The notes beneath the pieces are model-generated. The model searched no databases. It saw only the letters and a list, made by a program, of their open reading frames with translations, and had not been told where the DNA came from. The position numbers were made by a program, and so were the translations under genes. A stretch of 64,000 nucleotides of DNA from Parapedobacter sp964498395 (GTDB lineage: Bacteria; Bacteroidota; Bacteroidia; Sphingobacteriales; Sphingobacteriaceae), in contig CAZCHE010000003.1 in the NCBI GenBank assembly GCA_964498395.1, forward strand, positions 310,001 to 374,000, given 5' to 3'. Shown here piece after piece: positions 27,688-34,916 of this stretch. The first letter of the stretch is position 1, and each line of letters starts with the position of its first letter.

Positions 27688-28599
27688 ATGAACCTCCAAA
27701 CGCAATTACAAAACCCAACCAGATTGAATATGAAAACAAAAACAGTCATGTTAAAAGCAGGCCTAGTTGGTTTGTTTTTAATGAGTATGCTCGTGGCAAA
27801 CGCACAATTAATATCTGCATCCAACCCAGACATGCCCTTTACCAGCACCAATGATGCAACAACCATCTTTGTCTACGGCGGCAATGGTTTTACATTAACC
27901 GCATCACTGGCCAGTACAGACGATGGCGGGGAAGACGGTATTGACTTCTCCGATTACGATTGGTTCATCAGGAATAGCGGAGGTGGTGGTGATGGAATCG
28001 ACAACACCAACCAACCCGAATCGGCAACAGTCGTTGTTTCTGGCACCATCAACAATGTATTAACGGTTACCGACCTTGCTCCCGGATACTATACGTTCAT
28101 GGCACAGGGAAAAACGGAAGACGATATCTGTCTCTCGCCACAAGAAGAATTTACCGTTTTCGTACTCGCCCCATTGACCGTGACAGTAACGCTCGGCGGA
28201 GACGAGAACACCGAGTATTGCGCCGATGACTTACCTGAAAATAGCCTGACCGCCTCAGCCATATATGATACCGAAGTGGACTGGAATACGCAGACAAACC
28301 TATCGGCGCCTTTGCTTGAGGATTTCGAACTGAACTACCGTTGGTATAAAGTAGCTGCCGAAGATGAGTTGGATATCGAAGACGAAGACCAGCTGATCGC
28401 CTCCTTGACTACCAATCAGTACGAATTCGACACAGACAACGACGCCGAAGTCGGCGAATGGAATTACTATGTGGTGGTCGACTATACCGTTAAGGCTACT
28501 GGCCCTTACACCAATGCGTTAGGCGGTATGGCGAGCCCAACCATTATCAGGGTAACACCGAAACCGGGTAAACCAACCATTACAATCGAAGCATTGTAG
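27688..28599 (+). CDS. Secreted Ig/PKD-like protein
   Basis: This is 303 residues from ATG 27688; ATG 27730 (MKTKTVMLKAGLVG) would give a more usual signal peptide. The mature part has an acidic Ser/Asp-rich N-terminal domain, then two beta-rich parts with LTVTVTLGGDENTEYCADDL and a long acidic stretch, and ends RVTPKPGKPTITIEAL. The PKPGKP ending is shared with the upstream gene, 14 bp away. Translation coupling and one operon with 26802 and 28689 are likely. No named function. Confidence 0.7.
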   Translation: MNLQTQLQNPTRLNMKTKTVMLKAGLVGLFLMSMLVANAQLISASNPDMPFTSTNDATTIFVYGGNGFTLTASLASTDDGGEDGIDFSDYDWFIRNSGGGGDGIDNTNQPESATVVVSGTINNVLTVTDLAPGYYTFMAQGKTEDDICLSPQEEFTVFVLAPLTVTVTLGGDENTEYCADDLPENSLTASAIYDTEVDWNTQTNLSAPLLEDFELNYRWYKVAAEDELDIEDEDQLIASLTTNQYEFDTDNDAEVGEWNYYVVVDYTVKATGPYTNALGGMASPTIIRVTPKPGKPTITIEAL

Positions 28600-28621
28600 T
28601 GAAAAAACCATGCAAGCGGGG

Positions 28622-28651
28622 CCCCGGATATCAGTCGTAAGATATTCGGGG
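28622..28651 (+). promoter_or_regulatory. Intercistronic hairpin
   Basis: CCCCGGATATC and GATATTCGGGG form an 11-bp stem (one G-U) around 8 nt between the second and third genes of the secreted cluster. No T-run follows, so it is more likely an RNA stability or processing site than a terminator. Confidence 0.5.
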
Positions 28652-28688
28652 TATTCGCTGTTGCATTGCACGCTCGTAAGGATATCCG

Positions 28689-29639
28689 ATGGCTAGGGCT
28701 TACAGACTTATTTTGGCACTCACCATGCTGCTATTCATTTCATGGGTAGCATGGGCACAACCGAATCAAACCGTGCAAATCGCACAGGGCAGTTCGGTTG
28801 TATTGCGTGCTGATGCCGCCCATGCATTATCCTATCTTTGGCTTCGGAATGACGAACCCATAAACGGCCACCACGACCAGCGTATCACGGTCAGCGAAGC
28901 GGGTACCTACACCGTTATCGCATTAGGAAACGAATGCCACTCCGATTTATCGGACCCCGTGGAGGTCATCGTTGATCCCGATGGCGAGCCCATCACCGTA
29001 GACATGGCTATCCGCAATCAAGCCGATCGCCCTACCGTATTAATGGGCGGGGTTTTCACTTACCAATTGCTCATCACCAACAATGGAAGCCAGACAGCTA
29101 CCGACGTGACGGTAACGGCCAACTTGCCACAAAACATATCGTATGAAGGTGCGCTTGGCATGCATGTCGGCTCGCTGGCATATCACCATCCCACACGAGT
29201 ACTCACTTGGACCCTCGGGGATGTGGCTCCCGGTCAATCGGAATCGCTGACCATCAGTGCACGGGCTGAAAGCGAAGGAACCGCCTTGCAGTTGGCCGTC
29301 GTATCCAGCAGCCAAACGGATAGCCATCCGGCAGACAACGAAGCGACCGCCACCATCGAGGTCATCGCCCTGAAAATACCCAATCTGTTTACCCCGAACG
29401 GCGATGGCGTCAACGACTATTTCGAAATTCCGGGATTATCTCAATTTCCTGAACATCGACTGACGATTTTCAATCGTTGGGGAAATGAAATATACAAGTC
29501 GAGAAACTACCAGAACAACTGGAATGGCAGCAGTCTCGGTGAGGGTACGTATTTCTATGTATTGGAAGTGAAGTTACACACGGGGCGCTGGGAAACCTTT
29601 AAAAGTTTCATCACCATCATCAGGAACACGAATGAGTAA
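28689..29639 (+). CDS. Secreted protein with DUF11 and CHU_C (type IX type-B sorting) domain
   Basis: This 316-residue protein has a signal peptide (about 1-22), an Ig-like domain (about 25-95), a DUF11 domain (about 100-220: YQLLITNNGSQTATDVTV) and a C-terminal domain starting IPNLFTPNGDGVNDYFEI (about 234), with FNRWGNEIY and EGTYFYVLEV. This is the gliding-motility-associated CHU_C domain used as a type B signal for the type IX secretion system. It is the only member of the cluster with a visible sorting domain and may anchor the two upstream products. It lies on one strand with them. Confidence 0.85.
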   Translation: MARAYRLILALTMLLFISWVAWAQPNQTVQIAQGSSVVLRADAAHALSYLWLRNDEPINGHHDQRITVSEAGTYTVIALGNECHSDLSDPVEVIVDPDGEPITVDMAIRNQADRPTVLMGGVFTYQLLITNNGSQTATDVTVTANLPQNISYEGALGMHVGSLAYHHPTRVLTWTLGDVAPGQSESLTISARAESEGTALQLAVVSSSQTDSHPADNEATATIEVIALKIPNLFTPNGDGVNDYFEIPGLSQFPEHRLTIFNRWGNEIYKSRNYQNNWNGSSLGEGTYFYVLEVKLHTGRWETFKSFITIIRNTNE

Positions 29640-29689
29640 ACGCGAAAACAACAGGCATGTCTGGCGGTTAATATGGCTGATATTGCAAA

Positions 29690-29887
29690 TCAACCCAATA
29701 TCTCAGCCACCCGACCAATCTGCCCGTCTTCCAACCGTACCTTGATGCCACGGGAATGGAATGCCGCAGACGTGAGAATATCTTTTACTACCCCCTCGGT
29801 CAACCGGCCGCTACGCTGGTCCTTCTTGAGGATAATCGCCACTTCTAAGCCCGGGTGTATATCCTTGCGGTATTTACCATCCATCAT
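29690..29887 (-). CDS. YwbE family protein
   Basis: This 65-residue protein has the conserved order DIHPGLEVAIILKKDQRSGRL-TEGVVKDILT and GIKVRLEDGQIGRV. It matches YwbE (DUF2196), a small family of unknown function with an SH3-like look. ATG 29887 is preferred to a TTG three codons upstream. It converges with the secreted cluster, 50 bp away. Confidence 0.85.
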   Translation of the reverse strand: MMDGKYRKDIHPGLEVAIILKKDQRSGRLTEGVVKDILTSAAFHSRGIKVRLEDGQIGRVAEILG

Positions 29888-29908
29888 ATTATCCAACTGA
29901 ACGCTACT

Positions 29909-29980
29909 TTCCGACTTCCCAACTTTCGGTCCTCCGTCTTCGGTCTTCGGTCTTCGGACTTCCGTCTTCGGACTCCCATC
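29909..29980 (-). repeat. Purine-rich tandem repeat after the Dabb gene
   Basis: Sense strand units CCGAAGACGGAAGTCCGAAG begin a few bases after the stop of the Dabb gene and run towards ywbE. Confidence 0.7.
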
Positions 29981-29987
29981 CCAACAA

Positions 29988-30446
29988 CTAATTCAACCAG
30001 GAGTCGTGTACGACCACTTTGTTCCAATATTTCGAATATTTCTCGATGGCTTCCAAATGCACGGGATGCGTTTCGTACACATTCAGGTCATCCATGCTAT
30101 CGAAATAAACCAGCAAGGTGTAGGTGAAGCTATTGTCGACCACATCCCGCGGATGAGTTGCCGCCGCACGACCGTAATGCAATGTCTTAATCTCCGGGAT
30201 GGTTTTCAATTCCTCAAAAAACGCGGAAAAATCGCTCACTTCTTGTTCGGAAAGGTCCTCGTTTAGCCAAAAAAGCACATAATGTGCAATAACTTCCTTA
30301 TTTTCCATGGATGTCGGTGTTTCGTTCGTTTGATTATCTTGGTCGCTACCTGATGGCGACGTGCATGCTGGCATAAATGCGGTTACGGCTACGGCCAGCG
30401 CCAGCACGGTTCCGGCTTGTTTGATGAGATGACGTGTTGTTTGCAT
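29988..30446 (-). CDS. Dabb-domain lipoprotein
   Basis: This 152-residue protein has a lipoprotein signal ending FMPAC (Cys about 28), a linker rich in Ser/Gln/Thr, and a stress-responsive alpha/beta-barrel (Dabb) domain: IAHYVLFWLNEDLSEQEVSDF, TLHYGRA and TYTLLVYFDSMDDLNVYETHPVH. The family forms dimeric ferredoxin-like barrels of mixed function. The lipidated form would sit at the periplasmic face. Substrate is unknown. Confidence 0.85.
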   Translation of the reverse strand: MQTTRHLIKQAGTVLALAVAVTAFMPACTSPSGSDQDNQTNETPTSMENKEVIAHYVLFWLNEDLSEQEVSDFSAFFEELKTIPEIKTLHYGRAAATHPRDVVDNSFTYTLLVYFDSMDDLNVYETHPVHLEAIEKYSKYWNKVVVHDSWLN

Positions 30447-30541
30447 AGTATTTGTGGTTTTATCTATCCTGTGTCCGCTAAAATAGTGATTTTCCCTAAA
30501 TATCCAACTTCCTAATACCGATATCGCTGCGCTTAGCCTAA

Positions 30542-30580
30542 GGAACGCGGACGACGCCGATTCAACGGATTTACGCAGAT
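30542..30580 (+). repeat. Single arm of the GGAACGCGGATGAC repeat family
   Basis: It starts ggaacgcggacgacgccga and continues with a cggatt-tacgcagat stretch. It matches one arm of the inverted pair at 53033-53171. Confidence 0.5.
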
Positions 30581-30608
30581 ATATTTACTGCCAATCATCA
30601 CGCTGCTC

Positions 30609-30701
30609 AGTTTCCGTCTCCGGTCTTCGGTCTTCCATCTTCGGTCTTCCATCTTCGGTCTTCCATCTTCGGTCTTCCGTCTTCGGTCTTCCATCTCCCA
30701 A
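30609..30701 (-). repeat. Purine-rich tandem repeat abutting the rseP stop
   Basis: The longest and most regular copy: GGAAGACCGAAGATGGAAG units of about 14 bp directly follow the rseP stop on the sense strand. Confidence 0.75.
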
Positions 30702-32018
30702 CTACTTACCCACAATCTTAATGATATCATTCCCAAAGACAAACACCATTAACGCCAATAAGATGAAGAACCCAGCAATCTGCGCCTTCTCGAGGAATTT
30801 TTCGCTCAGGGGCTTGCCTTGGATCATTTCAATCAATAGGAATACGACGTGCCCACCGTCCAATGCGGGTATGGGCAAGAAATTCATCAGCGCCAGTGCC
30901 ATGGACAATAAGCCCACCAAACTCCAGAACCTGATCCAATCGACTTCCGAGCCAAACATCGTAGCGATGCGAACGGGGCCTGACAACGCCTTATCGGCCC
31001 GCAACTCACCTTTCGCGATTTTGCCTAAGCCCTTGGCATTGTCTATCAGCATGCCCCAAGCCTTCGATGCACCAACGGGAAAGGCTTCGAAGAAACCATA
31101 ATATTGCGTCTCATAGGGCAAAGTGGCTGCAAACCCAATAGCTCCCGTCTCCGGCACCAAGCCCGACAGGCTTAACGTGTCTTGCGACCGAATCACGCCC
31201 AGGGTAATGTCTTTCCCCGCATACTCGGCCAACGCTGTACGGAAATCATCCCAAAAAACGACTTCTTTATTGTTTACTGAGAAAATGCTATCGCCTTCAA
31301 CTAACCCCATTTCTTCCGCGACGGACCCCTTTGCTACTGAGGCGACAGGCCCGAAACGCATGATAGGTCTTGCCAACTCGTTACGGTCGTAATCCGCTAC
31401 CCTATTGAGGATATCACCCGGCACTACGATTTCCTTCGTTTCGTTGCCCCGTTCTACGGTCAACACGGTATTGCCCATCAGTACTTTGGAACTGATAATT
31501 TCATCAAAGCGCAAAACCGTTTGCCCGTCTATCTTCGTGACACGGTCGCCCGGTTGCAATCCGATTTCTTTACCGATGATGCCCGGCGTTATCCCGTCAA
31601 CCAGTTTATCATTGGCCACATACGTTTCCCCATATTTAAAGGTCAGCATCCAGAAGATGAAGATGCCTAATATCACGTTGACGATGATGCCACCCATCAT
31701 GACAATCAGGCGCTGCCAGGCTGGTTTTGACCGGAACTCCCACGGTTGCGGCTCCCCTTTGAGCTGTTCGGTATCCATGGATTCATCAATCATGCCCGCG
31801 ATCTTTACGTACCCGCCCAGTGGTAGCCAACCAATGCCGTACTCACACCCTTTAAAATTGAATTTGAACAGCTTAATGCCCCAAGCATCAAAAAACAGGT
31901 AGAATTTTTCCACCTTAATCCCAAACGCACGCGCAGCCAAGAAGTGGCCCAACTCGTGCAACACAATCAGTATGGACAGCCCGAGTAATACCTGCCCAAT
32001 CATTACCAATACACCCAT
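30702..32018 (-). CDS. rseP: Site-2 protease RseP
   Basis: This 438-residue intramembrane zinc metalloprotease cleaves membrane-bound anti-sigma factors. HELGHFLAARAFG (about 21-33) gives the zinc site. Two PDZ-like regions follow (about 130-290: GLQPGDRVTKIDG and GLVEGDSIFSVNN), then the second active-site motif NFLPIPALDGGHVV near 390. Transmembrane segments lie at both ends. It follows dxr by 7 bp, a common pairing, so they are likely cotranscribed. Confidence 0.95.
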   Translation of the reverse strand: MGVLVMIGQVLLGLSILIVLHELGHFLAARAFGIKVEKFYLFFDAWGIKLFKFNFKGCEYGIGWLPLGGYVKIAGMIDESMDTEQLKGEPQPWEFRSKPAWQRLIVMMGGIIVNVILGIFIFWMLTFKYGETYVANDKLVDGITPGIIGKEIGLQPGDRVTKIDGQTVLRFDEIISSKVLMGNTVLTVERGNETKEIVVPGDILNRVADYDRNELARPIMRFGPVASVAKGSVAEEMGLVEGDSIFSVNNKEVVFWDDFRTALAEYAGKDITLGVIRSQDTLSLSGLVPETGAIGFAATLPYETQYYGFFEAFPVGASKAWGMLIDNAKGLGKIAKGELRADKALSGPVRIATMFGSEVDWIRFWSLVGLLSMALALMNFLPIPALDGGHVVFLLIEMIQGKPLSEKFLEKAQIAGFFILLALMVFVFGNDIIKIVGK

Positions 32019-32025
32019 TGAATAT

Positions 32026-33213
32026 TTACTTGTTGATTATATGATATACTTTTTCACTTTTTGTTACCAATTCTTGCGCATGGATACGGCTGATCCGATC
32101 GGTATCTTCATAATCAGCTAGGGAGGGCCGCTCCATCCGGCCAACCGTCGATAACGTCTCTTCGATGATATCGCTCATCTGCAAGAATCCAACCTTGCCT
32201 TTCAAAAATGCTGCCACGACCACCTCATTGGCAGCGTTTAGGATGCAGGGCACATTTTTTCCTTCCTCCAATGCATGGTATGCTAATGCCAGGTTACGAA
32301 AGGTATCTTGATCCGCCGGCTCAAACGTCAATTCCGGAAAATCCATGAAATTGAACCGTTTAAGGGAATTTTGCACCCTTTCGGGATAGGTCAGCGCATA
32401 CTGAATGGGTAATTTCATGTCAGGCAATCCAAGCTGTGCCTTAATGCTACCATCTTCAAACTGCACCATAGAATGGATAATGGATTGGGGATGTACGACC
32501 ACGTCAATTTGTCGGGTTTGCAGGTCGAACAGCCATTTTGCCTCGATCACCTCCAACCCTTTGTTCATCAATGTCGCTGAATCTATCGTGATCTTGGCTC
32601 CCATCACCCAATTGGGATGTTTCAATGCCTGCTCACAGGTTACACCAGCCAGAAACTCCCGCGATTTACCCCTGAATGGCCCTCCTGAGGCCGTCAGGTA
32701 TATTTTATCGATTGGGTTGGGCTCTTCGCCCACCATGCATTGAAAAATCGCGGAATGCTCGGAGTCTACGGGCAATAGCTTCACGCCATGTTTGCTGACC
32801 AAGTCCATGACCAATTGCCCGGCCACCACCAACGTTTCCTTATTTGCCAATGCGATGTCTTTCCCAGCCTTGATCGCCGCAACGGTGGGCCGCAATCCCG
32901 CAGATCCTACTAACGCACTCAGCACTAAATCCACCTCATCATATTGGACCACCTCCTCCAATGCCTCGTAACCTGTCAGTACCGTTGTCGATGTGCCAGA
33001 CAAGGCCGCTTTTACTTCGCCATATTTACGCTCATCGGAGATGACCACCGCCTTAGGGTGAAATTCCAACGCTTGCTGGATCAATAATGTTGCATTCGTG
33101 CCTGCCGTAAGCACAGGTATCTCAAATCGTTCCGGATAAGCCCGCACAACTTCCAGGGCTTGTGTGCCTATACTGCCCGTGGCACCCAATACCGCTATCC
33201 TCCTTTTTGCCAA
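32026..33213 (-). CDS. dxr: 1-deoxy-D-xylulose 5-phosphate reductoisomerase
   Basis: This 395-residue enzyme converts DXP to MEP in the non-mevalonate isoprenoid pathway. It shows NADPH motif GATGSIGTQAL (about 10-20), LANKETLVVAGQ, PVDSEHSAIFQC and ASGGPFRG in order. The start is a TTG at 33213: no ATG precedes the NADPH motif in frame before the upstream stop at 33225-33223. It heads a dxr-rseP pair and follows the membrane gene at 33239. Confidence 0.96.
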   Translation of the reverse strand: MAKRRIAVLGATGSIGTQALEVVRAYPERFEIPVLTAGTNATLLIQQALEFHPKAVVISDERKYGEVKAALSGTSTTVLTGYEALEEVVQYDEVDLVLSALVGSAGLRPTVAAIKAGKDIALANKETLVVAGQLVMDLVSKHGVKLLPVDSEHSAIFQCMVGEEPNPIDKIYLTASGGPFRGKSREFLAGVTCEQALKHPNWVMGAKITIDSATLMNKGLEVIEAKWLFDLQTRQIDVVVHPQSIIHSMVQFEDGSIKAQLGLPDMKLPIQYALTYPERVQNSLKRFNFMDFPELTFEPADQDTFRNLALAYHALEEGKNVPCILNAANEVVVAAFLKGKVGFLQMSDIIEETLSTVGRMERPSLADYEDTDRISRIHAQELVTKSEKVYHIINK

Positions 33214-33238
33214 AATACTTTCCTACTAAACGTTTTCC

Positions 33239-34024
33239 CTAAATAATATTCTTGATTACCCCGGGATCATCCCCGCCATGGTAATCGGCCATCATATTGC
33301 GATAAGCCATGGCCACCACCACGCTCGAAAGCGGGCCAACCAAAAATGAATTGAGTACACTCAATGCAGTAGATACCACTGGGTATCCATTGTAATTGAA
33401 GTACAGATATAAGAGGTGCAAAATGGCAAAAAATGCCAAGATGAACAATAATTTGGTGAGATTTCCCTTGGTAAGTGCGAAACTGAGCCGGATTGCCCGA
33501 AAGGGAGTGGCATGGCGCTCGATGATAAAAAATGGGTAAAATGCGACACGCAATAAAAAAAGAAAGACAATTACCGCGGCAATGATCCGAGCGATATTCA
33601 CCATCACCGCTACGTCAATCCGTGCATAAACCAGCGGGAAAGCCAAGATCGAAATACACAAGTAGAAAAACAGTGCCAATAATGCAATACACATCATGGC
33701 TGTAAAAAAATACAGCAGTTCCTTTGTACTCGGTATGGTGTCCGACAGGTTTATTTTTTCCCGTTTATCGATAAGGGTAAAAATGTACTTGAAAAGCGTT
33801 AGCTGGGTGCCGAAATATAGTACCACAAAAAGGAATGCCATAAACGCGCTTAAGAATGCGTTGACCTCATTGAAATAAAAGGCCAAAATTCCGGAAGTAT
33901 TAGACGTCAGGAACAATAGGAAGCAAAGCCCTGCAATGGAAAAATAATGCTTGCGAAGCAAATCCCAAGATTTGCTGATCACTTCATTTACGGCAAAGGT
34001 ACTGTCTCTTAAAAACTGAATCAT
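33239..34024 (-). CDS. Six-helix membrane protein of unknown function
   Basis: This 261-residue integral membrane protein has about six hydrophobic segments (near 28-50, 58-80, 108-130, 140-165, 188-212 and 222-248). The region between, with FFIIERHATPFRAIRLSFALTKGN, resembles the amphipathic repeats of the glycerophosphodiester-phosphodiesterase membrane domain or DUF975-like families, but I cannot assign it. It lies 25 bp upstream of dxr and may be cotranscribed. Confidence 0.75.
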   Translation of the reverse strand: MIQFLRDSTFAVNEVISKSWDLLRKHYFSIAGLCFLLFLTSNTSGILAFYFNEVNAFLSAFMAFLFVVLYFGTQLTLFKYIFTLIDKREKINLSDTIPSTKELLYFFTAMMCIALLALFFYLCISILAFPLVYARIDVAVMVNIARIIAAVIVFLFLLRVAFYPFFIIERHATPFRAIRLSFALTKGNLTKLLFILAFFAILHLLYLYFNYNGYPVVSTALSVLNSFLVGPLSSVVVAMAYRNMMADYHGGDDPGVIKNII

Positions 34025-34195
34025 TTGACCCCATTATAATCTCTTGCAAAGATGAGATATTCTTTTGTAGAAACAATGTCTACCGAGATAAATTGGCAAC
34101 CACCACACTGGAATTTATATGGGCATTTGCCTTCAACCTTTCGTGCAATTAACGTCCGCCTTTCTTTTGCCTTTTTCCCGCCGTTATCCAAGGCG

Positions 34196-34271
34196 CATCC
34201 GTGCCTGATCCGAAGCGTATCCAAGGATTTCACGGATACCGCACGGATACGCTTCGGATCAGGCACGGATG
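34196..34271. repeat. Long perfect inverted repeat (27-bp arms)
   Basis: The arms 34196-34222 and 34245-34271 are exact reverse complements, starting catccgtgcctgatcc and separated by 22 bp. Weaker similarity continues outward on both sides (about 34150 and 34310), so the element may have once been about 160 bp. Confidence 0.85.
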
Positions 34272-34527
34272 ATGGCAGAACAACGGGCGAAGAAAGCCAG
34301 AAGGAAACCCCTATTTGGCAGGGAAAAGGTAACGTCAGCGACATGATGATAGGAAGCCAAACGTTCCGTGGGGGATACCAGATTACTCAGCCGCACATCC
34401 ACAAATACGGCCTTTCGTGATGCTTCGTGTTCGAACTGGTGCCTTCCCGATCTCGCCTGAGAAGCTGTTTAAATTTTGGCAACTAATAGCCGAAATCAAC
34501 AGTTTTACACTGACTTATTTCTTTAAT

Positions 34528-34652
34528 CGTCATGCTGATCTCGCCTGAGGCGAGAAAGCATCCCATAGACCCTTTCCTTTGGGGTGCCTGCCTGCGGTAG
34601 GCAGGTTTCGGCTCCCCGCAACTCCTACGCCGTGCCCACGCTCAACATGACG
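34528..34652. repeat. REP/MITE-like element with imperfect terminal inverted repeats
   Basis: The ends CGTCATGCTGA (34528-34538) and TCAACATGACG (34642-34652) are inverted with one mismatch. Inside are palindromes CTCGCC-TGA-GGCGAG and CTGCCTGCGGTAGGCAG. Elements with a CGTCATGCTGA end are widespread in sphingobacterial genomes, as far as I recall. Confidence 0.6.
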
Positions 34653-34698
34653 TGCCTTGTAAATTGGTGAATAGAGGGTGTAACAGTAATACATAGGC

Positions 34699-34726
34699 AA
34701 AAAAAATACCGCATCAGCGGTATTTT
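34699..34726 (-). terminator. Terminator of tRNA-Ala
   Basis: On the minus strand AATACCGC-TGAT-GCGGTATT is followed by T8, just after the tRNA 3' end. Confidence 0.88.
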
Positions 34727-34729
34727 ATG

Positions 34730-34803
34730 TGGAGATTACCGGATTCGAACCGGTGACCTCTTGCCTGCCAGGCAAGCGCTCTAGCCAACTGAGCTAAACC
34801 CCC
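34730..34803 (-). tRNA. tRNA-Ala (anticodon GGC)
   Basis: The minus strand folds as a cloverleaf. The acceptor is GGGGGTT/AATCTCC and contains the G3-U70 pair that marks alanine tRNAs. The D stem is GCTC/GAGC, the anticodon stem CTTGC/GCAAG with loop CTGGCAG, and the T arm CCGG-TTCGAAT-CCGG. The anticodon GGC reads GCC. CCA is not encoded. Confidence 0.95.
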
Positions 34804-34817
34804 TTTTTTTCAGATTG

Positions 34818-34825
34818 CAAATATA
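34818..34825 (-). promoter_or_regulatory. tRNA-Ala promoter -7 element (TATATTTG)
   Basis: Exact TAnnTTTG, 14 bp upstream of the tRNA 5' end. Confidence 0.6.
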
Positions 34826-34916
34826 TCATTTGAAATACAAAGTACGAAATCAGAAACACGAATTAGTTGAAAATATCAACCGATCGCCCCATCCCCTCTG
34901 CCGTTAATCCCTCTCT

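Larger units (their letters stand above)
34025..34916. other. 892-bp gap without protein genes, rich in repeats
   Basis: It contains a long inverted repeat (34196-34271), a REP/MITE-like element (34528-34652), and tRNA-Ala with its terminator and promoter (34699-34825). I see no credible protein gene. Frames that cross the hairpin are by-products of the repeat. Confidence 0.8.

Noticed and set aside
30533..30742. A short frame rich in RRKTEDR repeats
   Set aside because: It is translated purine-rich repeat overlapping the rseP end.
34052..34420. A 122-residue plus-strand frame
   Set aside because: It runs through the long inverted repeat and has no family character.
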